Notes: generated from the sequence alone by a model not told the origin. Shown: positions 8,779 to 18,464, counted from the first letter of the stretch. The stretch: DNA of 64,000 nt from Chlamydiales bacterium (GCA_024233575.1 JACKPN010000005.1:124001-188000), one strand, 5' to 3'. Numbers and translations: made by a program.

Positions 8779-9676
8779 CGGCAACATCCGCACCATTATC
8801 TTCATGGCATGCCTCAGCTTCATCTGTGCGCTTATCCTGTCGATCGTCGCCAACATCCTCGCGAAACCGCAAGAGAATGCCCGCGACCTCGACCGCAGCA
8901 AGCAGATGCTGATCGCCGCCAAAGTCCTCGACTACCACGGCTATTTCCTCATCAAAGATGACAAAGGCGAATATATCCCTGCAAAATACACCGATGGCGG
9001 CAAGCTTGTTCCGGGAACAAAAGAGGATATCGCTTCCAGCAGCCAGATCCTCGATCTTTATAAGAAGCGGTTCATCCCCCTTCTCGTCGACCATGAAGGC
9101 AATATCAAAACATTCAAAGAAGCCGGTATCGATGCTAACGAATACATCGAAGAGTTCCGTAAAGTCGGCTACTACAAATTGCCTGAGATGCTCATCTACG
9201 AAGTGCTGCCCAACGGCGAAACAGACACGGAGAAAGCTGAGCCTATCGGCTACGTCATCCCTGTAAATGGTTTTGGTTTGTGGGACGCCATCTACGGTTA
9301 CCTCGCCATCAAACCTGATGGTGATACCGTGATTGGCATCACCTGGTACCAGCAGAAAGAGACACCCGGGCTTGGCGCCAACATCGCTGAACCCGAATGG
9401 CAAAGCCACTTTCCCGGGAAGCTGATCTTTCAGGAAAGCGCTGGCGGCACGACAGATTTCAAGACAGCGCCATTAGGCATTACCGTCGTCAAGGGCAAAG
9501 TGTCGGAAGTCCTTGGTGACGTTCCTAAAGCGCGCAGCGCCGTCGATGGCATGTCGGGAGCGACGCTGACCGGCAATGGTGTGACCGATGCCTATAAAGC
9601 CACTCTCGCGCCCTATCGTCCTTTCCTGATCAAGATCCATGATAAGTGGGCAGCAACCGAGGAGAAGAAGCAATGA
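8759..9676 (+). CDS. nqrC: Na+-translocating NADH:quinone reductase subunit C
   Basis: 305 aa from a GTG start at 8759, chosen because AGGAGG lies at ideal distance and the predicted N-terminal membrane helix ([19 protein letters not shown]) then sits near residue 15. A longer TTG start exists but has no ribosome site. The periplasmic FMN-binding domain ends in the flavinylation motif SGATLT, with FMN-threonine at Thr269. The gene overlaps the end of nqrB by 20 bp. It passes electrons within the NQR complex from NqrF/NqrB. Confidence 0.95.
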   Translation: MSQSQPNGNIRTIIFMACLSFICALILSIVANILAKPQENARDLDRSKQMLIAAKVLDYHGYFLIKDDKGEYIPAKYTDGGKLVPGTKEDIASSSQILDLYKKRFIPLLVDHEGNIKTFKEAGIDANEYIEEFRKVGYYKLPEMLIYEVLPNGETDTEKAEPIGYVIPVNGFGLWDAIYGYLAIKPDGDTVIGITWYQQKETPGLGANIAEPEWQSHFPGKLIFQESAGGTTDFKTAPLGITVVKGKVSEVLGDVPKARSAVDGMSGATLTGNGVTDAYKATLAPYRPFLIKIHDKWAATEEKKQ

Positions 9677-10317
9677 CGGTAAAAGCAAGCAAGCCGATCA
9701 CCTACTTCACCGATCAAGTGTGGGACAGCAACCAGATCCTGGTAGCGATCCTGGGCATCTGCTCCGCGCTCGGTGTTACCAATAGGCTCTCCGTGGCCGT
9801 TACTATGGGGCTATCGGTAACATTCGTCACCTCTTTCTCGTCTTTTTTCGTCTCGCTGCTGCGCAAGATCATCCCTGACAGCGTCCGTATCATCACCGAG
9901 CTGGCGATCATCTCCGTTTTTGTGATCATCATCGACCAGTTCCTGCAAGCGTACTTCTTTGCGATCTCCAAGGTTCTCAGCGTCTTCGTCGGCCTTATCA
10001 TCACCAACTGTCTGGTGATGGGACGCGCTGAAGGGATGGCGATGCAGGTAGATCCGATCCGCGCATTCCTCGACGGCGCCGGCGCGGGACTTGGCTATGC
10101 ATGGGTGCTATGCTTCATTGGAGCAGTACGCGAACTGTTCGGATTCGGTCAGCTGTTCAACATCCAAATCATTCCCCTGTCATGGTATGCCACTCCCGAT
10201 ACGCCTAACGCTTACGAGAATTTCGCCATGATGGTCAGTCCGCCTGCCGCGTTTTTTATCATTGGCGGGATGATCTGGTTTTTCAACCAGTTGAAACATC
10301 AGAAAGGAATCGAATAG
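9673..10317 (+). CDS. nqrD: Na+-translocating NADH:quinone reductase subunit D
   Basis: 214 aa from the ATG at 9673, which overlaps the nqrC stop as ATGA and has a purine-rich GAGGAGAAG before it. Six membrane helices are expected, as in NqrD/RnfE. Motifs such as [12 protein letters not shown] and the NQIL and ITNC strings in membrane segments are typical of the NqrD/E pair, which together hold an intramembrane Fe-S centre and form part of the sodium channel. The conserved Cys residues in the ICSALGVTN and ITNCLVMGR segments are the probable cluster ligands. Confidence 0.95.
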   Translation: MTVKASKPITYFTDQVWDSNQILVAILGICSALGVTNRLSVAVTMGLSVTFVTSFSSFFVSLLRKIIPDSVRIITELAIISVFVIIIDQFLQAYFFAISKVLSVFVGLIITNCLVMGRAEGMAMQVDPIRAFLDGAGAGLGYAWVLCFIGAVRELFGFGQLFNIQIIPLSWYATPDTPNAYENFAMMVSPPAAFFIIGGMIWFFNQLKHQKGIE

Positions 10318-10329
10318 GAGCAATAAAAC

Positions 10330-11046
10330 ATGTGGATGGGACCATACTTACCGATCAATCTCTTTGGACTGCTGGTACAGTCAGTATTTATCGAGAACTT
10401 CCTTCTGGCCAACTTCCTGGGGATGTGCACTTACCTTGCCTGTTCGACGAAGCTAAAGACCGCCAACGGCCTCGGCGCCGCCGTTGTCTTCGTCCTGACA
10501 TGCGCCGGTGTTCTTAACTGGTTCGTCCATGCCTTCGTGACGGCTCCCGGCGCTCTCAGCTGGTTGAGCGTTTTCGGTATTGATGCGTCGATGGTCAATC
10601 TTAACTTTCTTGAGTTCCTTCTATTTATTTCCGTCATTGCCGGCTTTGTGCAGATGATTGAGATCGTCATTGAAAAAGTCGCGCCGCCCCTCTATCACTC
10701 GCTAGGCGTCTATCTACCTCTTATTGCCGTGAACTGTGCTATTTTGGGCGCCTGTCTCTTTGCTGTGACGCGCGAATATCCTTTTGTTCCCAACCTGATC
10801 TACGTCTTCGGCTCAGGCATGGGCTGGTGGGTGGCGATCGCACTGATTGCTGCGATACGTGAAAAGCTCGCCGTCTCCGATGTCATCCCTGCCTTAAAAG
10901 GGATGGGCATCACCTTTATCATGACGGGGCTGATGTCAATGGCCTTCCAGGGCTTCACCGGCATCAAACTGGCGAACCCTTCGGGAGAGACCTCTTCGGA
11001 AATTTCGATGCAGCTGCCCAAAGTCGAAGACACAACTAAAAAATAA
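10330..11046 (+). CDS. nqrE: Na+-translocating NADH:quinone reductase subunit E
   Basis: 238 aa. Hydrophobic partner of NqrD with inverted topology and six membrane helices. ENFLLANFLGMCTYLACS near the N-terminus and VNCAILGACLF in the second half hold the symmetry-related Cys residues. The hydrophilic C-terminal tail (about 25 aa, Ser/Glu/Lys rich) is longer than in Vibrio. AGGAG is 9 nt upstream of the ATG. It is last gene of nqrBCDE; a strong inverted repeat begins about 30 nt downstream. Confidence 0.95.
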   Translation: MWMGPYLPINLFGLLVQSVFIENFLLANFLGMCTYLACSTKLKTANGLGAAVVFVLTCAGVLNWFVHAFVTAPGALSWLSVFGIDASMVNLNFLEFLLFISVIAGFVQMIEIVIEKVAPPLYHSLGVYLPLIAVNCAILGACLFAVTREYPFVPNLIYVFGSGMGWWVAIALIAAIREKLAVSDVIPALKGMGITFIMTGLMSMAFQGFTGIKLANPSGETSSEISMQLPKVEDTTKK

Positions 11047-11076
11047 CTTTAGTTTACAGAAAAATAAGAAACAATT

Positions 11077-11117
11077 ATATTGTCTGCTTTTTTAATAATT
11101 AAAAATGCAGACAATAT
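11077..11117. repeat. 11-bp perfect inverted repeat, AT-rich hairpin
   Basis: ATATTGTCTGC at 11077-11087 pairs perfectly with GCAGACAATAT at 11107-11117. The T-run and A-run between them can extend the stem after one mismatch. It lies directly after nqrE and its right arm overlaps the ATG (11116) of the next gene. It may end nqrBCDE transcription, hide the start codon, or both. There is no classical trailing U-tract on the plus strand. Confidence 0.7.
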
Positions 11118-13167
11118 GACAGATCGTAGAGTTACACCACCCCAGTCCCCATTATTTTATTTTCATATCGCAGAAGCAACATATCGCGAAGACCCTCAAA
11201 AATATCTTGACAAAGCTCTCGGCAAGGAAAAAGTAGAAAAATTAGACTCTGGCGCACGGTTTGGGGTACAGGATCAATGGCTTGTACGTTTTTTTAAAGA
11301 CTTACAAACTGGCGAATTAATCGTCGGCTTCCGTGGAACAGACAACATATACAATAAAATCTCTTTTGTTCCCCACACCATTGCAGACCCAGGGAAAATA
11401 TTCAAAAAAATGAATAAACAAATGGATAAATGGTCGCGCAATTATGGCAGTATCTCCACTTTTGTCGGGCATTCCGCAGGGGGATATTTCGCAACTCATA
11501 TCAAAAAAGACTGGAAAGTCAAGCGCATCACAATGAATGGGCACAAATGCGAAAGGGAAGGCGGCGGCGGAGCACGCCTAACAATAAACCTCCGGATTTA
11601 CACCGATGTTATCAGTAAATGGTTTGGGTCAGCAAGAGGCAGATACATCGATATTGAACTACCCAAAGATTGCAATCTGCGAAGGGAAATCCTTAAGAAG
11701 GCCCATCGATTACAATCTTTTGCCCGCGCCTTTGCAAGAAACGGAAACCAAGTGACCGACGAGTGGCTCAAACATCCTCATCCTATCGAAGGACGTACAT
11801 GGCATGAAATTGCCCCAAAATACCTCGCAGCTCCTCTTACTATCGTCAAACCACCGGCACCAAAACCTCGCAATACACAACAGCAAGAAAATGTGCCTTC
11901 ACAAGAGGCTGCATCATCCGATGAGGATGATCAGACACAGCTACCATCTGATGGTCAAGAAAATGCCCCTCCATCTTATGAGGAAAATCAAACATCTCAA
12001 CCGCAAGAGGAACAAAATGCCGAAGCACCTGAAGAAGAAGCAGAGTCATCTTCTTCAGCATCTAACCCTCAAACCGAGGCACCTTCCGATACAAATTCTG
12101 CTCCTCAAGAAGTTAGCGGGTTATTTGCCGGCAAAGAGTGGCAAGAGCTGGGTGAGCGAACAAAAGAACGACTCATACAATCTCTAGCGCTTGAGAGTTT
12201 AAGATTCTTAAGAAAGATCTGCCGCAACTTTCGAGAAAAAAAACTCTACAGTGATTTATATATGAGGGAATTTTCCTATGTCGTCCAAGAGATGGAGATC
12301 TCTAACGTCTTCGCACAAACAAAAAAAGGACTTGCTCTTCAAGTTTTGAGAATATCCAAAGAGGCCGTTAAACAAGGGAGCTGTATCCTTCTTAGCCGCA
12401 TGTGTCAAAAGAAAATACACCCTCTTGCAATTCGCTGCTTTATGGAGTTCTCTATTTCCTTTTTCTATTCAGGAGACCTTTCACGGCGTGAGCAACTGCA
12501 AGAATCAGTTGCCGGCATGTGCCGTAATATGATTTATCCGGCCATCGACGCCTGTACCAGTCGGTTAGAAATCCCACTCATCTATGAGAGAGCTGGTCGC
12601 ATAGCGCTAGATACCGTCCTAGAAACAACTCCTGAGGAAATCATAGGATCAGCAGTGGAAATTAGTTCTAGGTACGCCGCAAAAAAAATCACAGACGTTA
12701 TTCCAAAAAATCGCTTTCTCGATAATCAAGTTGATAAACAACCAATATCTGACAGTTCCAGTAATACCTCCTCCGATGAGGCAGCTCGAGATGAACATGT
12801 GCCAGATGAAACGGGCGTCTTGATGGCTACAGGCTCATTTATGAAGGAAGCTGCTAAATTTATTTATCGGAATAATAGTGGTGTAAGAGATTTTGTTGAT
12901 CGTGTGGTCGGGACACCATGCGCTATCGTATGGCTTACCACACACCTGGTATCGATTCCAGTGTATCTATCAGGTCGCAAGAGGGCGGCACATGAAATTG
13001 TACAACACCCGAACAACTTGATGCAAGAGTATTTATTGAGACCATACTTCGGCCGACATGGAAACCTGATTAATTTTTATCCTGACCCAAATCGGGACAT
13101 GGAAGATAATTTATCTTGTAGATTAAATGGCAATCAAAAATGGACTTTGATGGATTCTTATCGTTAA
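11116..13167 (+). CDS. lipase-like alpha/beta hydrolase with low-complexity linker
   Basis: 683 aa from the ATG at 11116; an in-frame TTG lies 36 nt upstream inside a hairpin. Residues about 1-220 resemble class 3 lipases: GFRGTDN (oxyanion region), nucleophile elbow GHSAGG with the candidate Ser, then IYTDVISKW with a candidate catalytic Asp, and His residues in HPHPIEGR. Residues about 250-340 are a Gln/Glu/Ser/Pro-rich linker. A helical domain follows, and the last 120 aa are nearly identical to the C-terminus of the next gene. No signal peptide is seen. The AT-rich composition and modular make-up suggest a secreted effector, but this is inference. The C-terminus is altered by a 1-nt deletion relative to the other copy. 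Confidence 0.75.
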   Translation: MTDRRVTPPQSPLFYFHIAEATYREDPQKYLDKALGKEKVEKLDSGARFGVQDQWLVRFFKDLQTGELIVGFRGTDNIYNKISFVPHTIADPGKIFKKMNKQMDKWSRNYGSISTFVGHSAGGYFATHIKKDWKVKRITMNGHKCEREGGGGARLTINLRIYTDVISKWFGSARGRYIDIELPKDCNLRREILKKAHRLQSFARAFARNGNQVTDEWLKHPHPIEGRTWHEIAPKYLAAPLTIVKPPAPKPRNTQQQENVPSQEAASSDEDDQTQLPSDGQENAPPSYEENQTSQPQEEQNAEAPEEEAESSSSASNPQTEAPSDTNSAPQEVSGLFAGKEWQELGERTKERLIQSLALESLRFLRKICRNFREKKLYSDLYMREFSYVVQEMEISNVFAQTKKGLALQVLRISKEAVKQGSCILLSRMCQKKIHPLAIRCFMEFSISFFYSGDLSRREQLQESVAGMCRNMIYPAIDACTSRLEIPLIYERAGRIALDTVLETTPEEIIGSAVEISSRYAAKKITDVIPKNRFLDNQVDKQPISDSSSNTSSDEAARDEHVPDETGVLMATGSFMKEAAKFIYRNNSGVRDFVDRVVGTPCAIVWLTTHLVSIPVYLSGRKRAAHEIVQHPNNLMQEYLLRPYFGRHGNLINFYPDPNRDMEDNLSCRLNGNQKWTLMDSYR

Positions 13168-13250
13168 GACGTTCTTTCGATATCCATGACCATCGCAGTC
13201 ATATTCATTGATTGTTCGACATAAGATCCGTCACGAATGATGATTCCATC
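12796..13250. repeat. duplicated segment, copy A
   Basis: Direct repeat of 14872-15320. The first 231 nt (12796-13026) match the other copy base for base. Similarity then falls, with a 3-nt insertion near 13050, a 1-nt deletion near 13096, and drift to about 13250. It covers the C-terminus of the lipase-like gene and a stub of the gene that in copy B lies convergently downstream. Confidence 0.9.
13165..13250 (-). pseudogene. 3' stub of the FlgN-like gene
   Basis: About 85 nt match the 3' end of the gene at 15236-15772, including its final residues (ERTS end) and AMTVNMNEQS-like coding drifted from TVVMKTTMPQE-like sequence when read on the minus strand. There is no start, and the upstream match fades. 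It came along with duplicated copy A and cannot make a protein. Confidence 0.7.
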
Positions 13251-13399
13251 CTAATTCGCAAAATAAAGAAAATTGTTTATAAAAAGACGATTTTCCTACA
13301 GGAAATTGTTGGTCCCGCAATGGTTGAGATACAACAAAGCATTCTAGCTTCATTATGACAACTTTATACTTATATAAATCTATTTGATTTGATTTATAT

Positions 13400-13428
13400 T
13401 TGAACAATCTATATTATTTCTTTCTAAT
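13400..13428 (+). promoter_or_regulatory. candidate promoter for the coiled-coil protein gene
   Basis: TTGAAC (13400-13405), 17-nt spacer, TCTAAT (13423-13428), 24 nt before the ATG at 13453. The flanking sequence is very AT-rich, so chance matches are likely. Confidence 0.35.
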
Positions 13429-13452
13429 AAACTATTATTTACTGAGGTTAAT

Positions 13453-15183
13453 ATGAATCGGATAGGTGACGGACAGCGGAGAGTTGACTACATTGATGAG
13501 CTGTTGTGCAATTATGCAAAAAAGGGTGCGATGCTCGGGTTATCAGCAATTCAAATCTATTCTGGCATGCACGCACTAGCCACCAATGATCGTTCAGGTT
13601 GGCAATCGTTAAAAGGAGCCTGCTTAACCGCGGCAGGAACATCGAGTTTAGTTTATTCATTTTTTTCTCCCGCTAATAAAGTTAACGCTGTGCTGTATAT
13701 AGAGAGCATGCTTAACGGAACTATTGCTGCAGCCTATGCTTTCTCTGCCCGTTCATTGTCGCAAGACAGATCGCTTATTTACCGCTCACAGATGTATTTT
13801 ATTTCAGGGGTGGTAAGCTACGCAACGAAATCATACTTCAGTGATATATTCAGAACCGATGAACCGTCATTGTTCAGGATTATGTTCAACACCAACGTAC
13901 CATCCGATGCAACAGAAAAATCTCGCATGTGGAAAGAAGCTGTCATCAGCGGTACAACAAGCCTCTCTAGCGCTTTAACCTCCGAAGCCACTACTCACAT
14001 ACTAGAAACTGTAGGCCCATTGCTAAAAGAGCGGTTGATTATCAGCTTGACTATGATAGGCAGACAAATCGGTTTGTACAATTTAAAAAATTTAGCGGGA
14101 GAGGCTACTATGATTGCACTCCGCGTATTGCGGCCAGCCGCCAACGGTTTCACGAGTTCAGCATCTGGAAAGCTGGGGGGAAATACTGTTAGATGTTTGA
14201 TGAATAAGGAGCGCTTGACACGCAAGAAAGTTTTAGAAGGGGTCCCTCAGGCTGCCATTGGCGGCGCAGTCTATAATGTCGCTCTTTCTTTAGGTATCGA
14301 GCATATCCGCCGGCAATACCATCTGCAAAAATTGGAAGAAGAGAAGCAGGAATGGATGAAAGAGCAAAAAAGGCTTGAAAAAGAAGAAGAGACAATCAAA
14401 GAAGAAAAGAAAGAGCTCGAAGAAGAAAAGGAAGGCCTCGAAGCAAGAATACAAAGAATTAACCGAAAAATTGAAGAGAGCCCGAAAATAGCTGAAGATC
14501 TCGATCAGCAGATTATCGATAAAAATAAAGATCTTGAAAGACATAATAGATACGCCAAACTTTGGGCAGGCAAAGCAGAAAAAGAAACAAGTTTGAGCGA
14601 AAAAGAGATTCAAGAACGTTTAGCAAGAGAATATTCAGAGAAAGCGCAAACAGACAGGGAAGAGCTAACTGCACTCAATACACAAAGGTCACTTTTGGAT
14701 GAGTACCCGGGTTTGTTAAAAGACTACCAAGAACAGTTGTCTCCTGTGGATGAACAGTTGAGTACAGTGGAAGAGAAGCTGGAAAGTAACGCCACTGAAC
14801 AAAAGACTATCTATGATAACTATGAAAGCAATGTTTCTACCGAAACTAATAGGTATGTCAACCTGCCAGCTCATGTGCCAGATGAAACGGGCGTCTTGAT
14901 GGCTACAGGCTCATTTATGAAGGAAGCTGCTAAATTTATTTATCGGAATAATAGTGGTGTAAGAGATTTTGTTGATCGTGTGGTCGGGACACCATGCGCT
15001 ATCGTATGGCTTACCACACACCTGGTATCGATTCCAGTGTATCTATCAGGTCGCAAGAGGGCGGCACATGAAATTGTACAACACCCGAACAACTTGATGC
15101 AAAGGTATTTATTGAGACCATACTTCGGACATGGAAACCTGATTAATTTGTATCCTGACCCAAATCAGGGAGATGGAAGATAA
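13453..15183 (+). CDS. coiled-coil protein with hydrophobic N-terminal half
   Basis: 576 aa, not recognised. Residues about 1-290 are hydrophobic and Ser/Ala/Gly-rich, with several possible membrane-associating stretches. Residues about 295-470 form a long charged coiled coil (repeated Glu/Lys heptads such as KEEKKELEEEKEGLEARI). The last 105 aa are the module shared with the preceding gene (starting HVPDETGV and including GTPCAIVWLTTHLVS). TGAGG sits 5 nt before the ATG. The combination of hydrophobic lobe and coiled coil is common in chlamydial inclusion-membrane or secreted proteins, but no Inc-type bilobed hairpin is clear. Function unknown. Confidence 0.75.
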   Translation: MNRIGDGQRRVDYIDELLCNYAKKGAMLGLSAIQIYSGMHALATNDRSGWQSLKGACLTAAGTSSLVYSFFSPANKVNAVLYIESMLNGTIAAAYAFSARSLSQDRSLIYRSQMYFISGVVSYATKSYFSDIFRTDEPSLFRIMFNTNVPSDATEKSRMWKEAVISGTTSLSSALTSEATTHILETVGPLLKERLIISLTMIGRQIGLYNLKNLAGEATMIALRVLRPAANGFTSSASGKLGGNTVRCLMNKERLTRKKVLEGVPQAAIGGAVYNVALSLGIEHIRRQYHLQKLEEEKQEWMKEQKRLEKEEETIKEEKKELEEEKEGLEARIQRINRKIEESPKIAEDLDQQIIDKNKDLERHNRYAKLWAGKAEKETSLSEKEIQERLAREYSEKAQTDREELTALNTQRSLLDEYPGLLKDYQEQLSPVDEQLSTVEEKLESNATEQKTIYDNYESNVSTETNRYVNLPAHVPDETGVLMATGSFMKEAAKFIYRNNSGVRDFVDRVVGTPCAIVWLTTHLVSIPVYLSGRKRAAHEIVQHPNNLMQRYLLRPYFGHGNLINLYPDPNQGDGR

Positions 15184-15320
15184 TTAATTTTGAGATTGAA
15201 TGGCAATCAAAACGGAGTTTAACAGATTCTTATCGTTAAGACGTTCTTTCGATATCCATGACCATGACAGTCGTCTTCATTGGCTGTTCGACGTAAGCAC
15301 CGTCAGTGACATGAAGCGGA
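14872..15320. repeat. duplicated segment, copy B (probable source)
   Basis: Partner of 12796-13250. Here the repeat runs through the end of the coiled-coil gene, the short intergenic region and into the 3' end of an intact convergent gene. That makes B the more complete arrangement and A the derived one. Confidence 0.9.
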
Positions 15321-15772
15321 TTGTCATGGATGGAAGATGAGCGCGGCTCATAAGCCAAGCGATGATTGTTTTCCTTTAGGCGTATGGCATTAAGATTGTT
15401 CTGCTTTTCAATCTCATCGAGAAGGTTTAGCACCTGAGTCCGCAACGATGCCACCTCAAAATCATCGATCTCAAGCAGCTCTTCCAAAAGAGTTACCGCA
15501 TTGCGGTGGCCAAGATCGCGCTCTTCAGGAATAACAATAACCCCTTCGCTATTAAGGATGCGTAAAGCGTTGATGATCACATTCGAATACGCCTCGAAAG
15601 AACTTAGTAGAACTACACGCTCATCCATCACCTCGTCAAGCATATGAAGATCGCCGGCAGTGATGGCATGGCATTCATCCTTTAAACTTGTCAGCAGATT
15701 CCTTAGTGTCTTAATTTCAAGAACCAAAGCTTGATGCAGCTGCTCTTTAACATCCTCGCGCGTGTCAACCAT
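15236..15772 (-). CDS. small helical protein, FlgN-like
   Basis: 178 aa. Two long amphipathic helices dominate. Residues about 10-125 (from LVLEIKTLRNLLTSLKDE through VLNLLDEIEKQNNLNAIRLKENN) have the pattern of FlgN/T3SS export chaperones, which bind secretion substrates through paired helices. The last 40 aa are less structured. Known chlamydiae have FlgN-like proteins linked to type III secretion, but I identify this only by pattern. Its last ~85 bp were copied into the upstream duplicated segment. Confidence 0.55.
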   Translation of the reverse strand: MVDTREDVKEQLHQALVLEIKTLRNLLTSLKDECHAITAGDLHMLDEVMDERVVLLSSFEAYSNVIINALRILNSEGVIVIPEERDLGHRNAVTLLEELLEIDDFEVASLRTQVLNLLDEIEKQNNLNAIRLKENNHRLAYEPRSSSIHDNPLHVTDGAYVEQPMKTTVMVMDIERTS

Positions 15773-15827
15773 GAGACTGTCCCCCTGACGTCACGTTAGC
15801 AACTTCTCTATTCTTGAGAAAGAAATA

Positions 15828-17012
15828 TTACAGAGACTCCGTACGTGCGGGCACCCTCAATGGGTTAGGACAATGTACAATAGCCGCCTCACCAATGAGG
15901 ATCTCGTCGTCAAATTCTGTATCAAAAGCAAGGACATCCTTTTCATCGAAAGAACGGACATCGGGCATCCCCGGCATACGCACCAACAGAGCCCCCTCAT
16001 AAAAGTTAACAACAGAGACCGATAACCGATCAGCAAACTTCCAATATAGAGTAGATATATCACCGAGGTCTGTGATCACAACAAGATGCTTAATGTCATT
16101 TTTCAGCAACGACGAAATTTTCTCAATGTCAGTAGCATCATCATAATAAAGAATCGCTGTCTTCGACAACTGCATCAACTGCACCTCAGGAAAATCCTCA
16201 GCTTGATAAATAAAACGTGCCGCCCACTCTCTTGCAACCTCATTGATACCGATTATCACAGGATGTTCTTTCAGACTGTCATCTATCTTCTCCTCGTTCT
16301 TGGAAAGTGCTTTTAAAAAAAACGTATGATCCCAGAAACGCCAAATAAATGTCTCTTCGGTTATTTCTTCCCATTCCGGGGAATGACAAAGATGGATAAA
16401 GCAGCAAAAAAGAAAACGTTCGACCTGCTCGCGCATCTCCGAAGTGAATACTGTCAGCTCCTGCCATCCCGATAAGGCCGGCAGATCAAAAACAGCGGAC
16501 AGATGCTCTGACGATGCGGGCATGACCAACATACCGATCGGCTTTTTCTCGTTCTCTTCATCAACCCAATAATAGGAAATATCACCTTTATTCAGCGACC
16601 ACGCTTCTGGCGCATTTTGAAGTAGATAACATCCCCATTGAAGTTCTTCATGATTGCTGGGCAAAAAGAAAGAGAGCTTTTTCTCACAAATCTGGTACTC
16701 GACCATTCTGGGATCATCAAGACATTTCAAGGTGCATGAATACTTCAAAAAGGCACAGCCGTTATATAGAAAAAAAACCGTCGGCTCTAAATGAATACCG
16801 TCAACAACTAACTCCATATCTGTACTTGACTCGTATGTAACGAGCAAACAGGATACTTGGATTTCTTTCTTTCGATAATCGCTGATTGAAAAAAAGGGAC
16901 CAGCCAGAATGGTTGAATTGAAGATCTTTTGAACCTTACTCTCTTTTTTATTCGGCGGCGCTGCAAACAGCCGCTTAGTGGTCTCGACTGCCGATGCGAT
17001 TGGGTTGAACAT
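15828..17012 (-). CDS. hypothetical protein
   Basis: 394 aa, not recognised. No signal peptide or membrane helix. It is rich in aromatic residues and Cys (for example FLFCCFIHLCHS near residue 205), with hydrophobic strands alternating with acidic turns, suggesting a globular alpha/beta protein. It lies between the FlgN-like gene (55 nt gap) and the kinase gene on the same strand, so these may be co-expressed. Function unknown. Confidence 0.7.
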   Translation of the reverse strand: MFNPIASAVETTKRLFAAPPNKKESKVQKIFNSTILAGPFFSISDYRKKEIQVSCLLVTYESSTDMELVVDGIHLEPTVFFLYNGCAFLKYSCTLKCLDDPRMVEYQICEKKLSFFLPSNHEELQWGCYLLQNAPEAWSLNKGDISYYWVDEENEKKPIGMLVMPASSEHLSAVFDLPALSGWQELTVFTSEMREQVERFLFCCFIHLCHSPEWEEITEETFIWRFWDHTFFLKALSKNEEKIDDSLKEHPVIIGINEVAREWAARFIYQAEDFPEVQLMQLSKTAILYYDDATDIEKISSLLKNDIKHLVVITDLGDISTLYWKFADRLSVSVVNFYEGALLVRMPGMPDVRSFDEKDVLAFDTEFDDEILIGEAAIVHCPNPLRVPARTESL

Positions 17013-17117
17013 CCTGATTCTCCCTGAACTAATGTCAGGGTATCATAGTGAGTCAGCGTTCGCAACTATACCTGTATTCTTACAGATAAGGGAAGAATGA
17101 TGGTGTATCCACCGTGA

Positions 17118-18272
17118 TCACCAATTGAGGTTTGCCGGGAGAAATACATCTCTGAGGTTTGAATTGCCAAGTTTTGGAAAATTCAGAGATGATGCTTCTT
17201 TGACTAGGCTGTCAAGCTGAGCTTTGGCATCACCGGCACTAATGCGAGACTGATAGTCGCTTTGAATAATTTCGATCCCAAAATCAAGAACTTTATCAAC
17301 AAACTGTTTTTGCTGATCGTTGCCTTTCTCCAACCACTTTTCTGTCTTTTCGCCAAATCCCTCAACAAGCAATCTTCCAACAGCAAACATGTCTAAGGTA
17401 GGATGAAGTATCGAATCGCCCTGCATATTTCTCGGCCGATCATCAGGGACATATCTTTCTGTAGATATCTTAATAGGGACACCAACCCTCCCTGCACCAC
17501 TGAAATCGGTGATCATGCCTGTATAGGATTTCTTGTCATTGCTTATATTAAAAAGGATGTTCTCCGCTTTAATGTCACCGTGCACAATGCCGGACTTATG
17601 CATCGCATCAAGGCCGTCGACAACATCTCTGATCACTTCCAAAAACTTAACGGCATTCATCTCCCCTTTCATACCGTCAAATAGACTTGAAAGAGCAACT
17701 TCTTTCGCCCTGACAATTTCCGTTCCTGTGAATGTTGGTGCCATATGAAACCGAAGATCAAGATGTGGGTGATTTCGTAACGGAGAGAGCGCTCTCTCTC
17801 CTTGATTTATCTGAGAAATGGAACGCTGCACCTCGGTATCACCTTCCGCCCCCTTTAAAAAGTTGAAGTATCGCGTACTTACCTTATTTGTCAGAACAGC
17901 AACGGGAAACACTTTACCGTTCTTGAACATTAACCCTAGATCAACTCTGCTTTCACCACCACTCCCAAGATTGACATCGAGTCTTTCCAAAACAAAATCG
18001 TCTCCACTTATGGTCAAGTTTGAACGCGGACCCAACCAATTTACTTTTTTAGCCCATGGCAAAAATGGCTCAATTATTTTTCTGTTGGCAAGCTCTAACG
18101 GCTTTGCCGCGATTGCGCTGTGCTGTACTATGTTTTTGGGACGAGGGTTATTTTTAAAAATTTCTAACAGTTTTTCAGAACCTTCGCTGACAGTTTTTTT
18201 CGGCTCTTTCGTTCCAAAAAACACTTTGGCGCTGGTTCGCAAAAAACTTCCAAACCCTCTAATTCCAGACAT
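17118..18272 (-). CDS. eukaryote-like Ser/Thr protein kinase
   Basis: 384 aa from the ATG at 18272, 7 nt after AGGAGG; a TTG six bases upstream sits too near that site. A glycine-rich loop reads LGSGGESRV near residue 90. The catalytic loop is VHGDIKAENILF with Asp233 and Asn238. The metal-binding DFG is DFS (Asp256) within ITDFSGAG. The VAIK lysine is not obvious (PVAVLTNK). No transmembrane or PASTA segment, so not a PknB receptor; a soluble kinase of the effector type is more likely. It is divergent from a PP2C phosphatase gene 192 bp away. Confidence 0.8.
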   Translation of the reverse strand: MSGIRGFGSFLRTSAKVFFGTKEPKKTVSEGSEKLLEIFKNNPRPKNIVQHSAIAAKPLELANRKIIEPFLPWAKKVNWLGPRSNLTISGDDFVLERLDVNLGSGGESRVDLGLMFKNGKVFPVAVLTNKVSTRYFNFLKGAEGDTEVQRSISQINQGERALSPLRNHPHLDLRFHMAPTFTGTEIVRAKEVALSSLFDGMKGEMNAVKFLEVIRDVVDGLDAMHKSGIVHGDIKAENILFNISNDKKSYTGMITDFSGAGRVGVPIKISTERYVPDDRPRNMQGDSILHPTLDMFAVGRLLVEGFGEKTEKWLEKGNDQQKQFVDKVLDFGIEIIQSDYQSRISAGDAKAQLDSLVKEASSLNFPKLGNSNLRDVFLPANLNW

Positions 18273-18464
18273 CGTCAAGCCTCCTATTATCTAATTATAT
18301 TTTAAAACAAAAAAACTTATTTAAGTAACAAATTAATTAAATAAAATATTTACAAAGATTGTAAATCTATCTATCAAAACTTTTTAAAGATATTGTTAAT
18401 GTTGATTTATTAATAATTATAGTTCATTATAATTATAAACAGAGATTTACATAGAGGTCTCAAT

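Noticed and set aside
18279..18464. Promoter pair in the kinase/phosphatase gap
   Set aside because: A TATAAT at 18428 exists but the nearest -35-like hexamer is 20 nt away, and the AT-rich background makes chance matches common.
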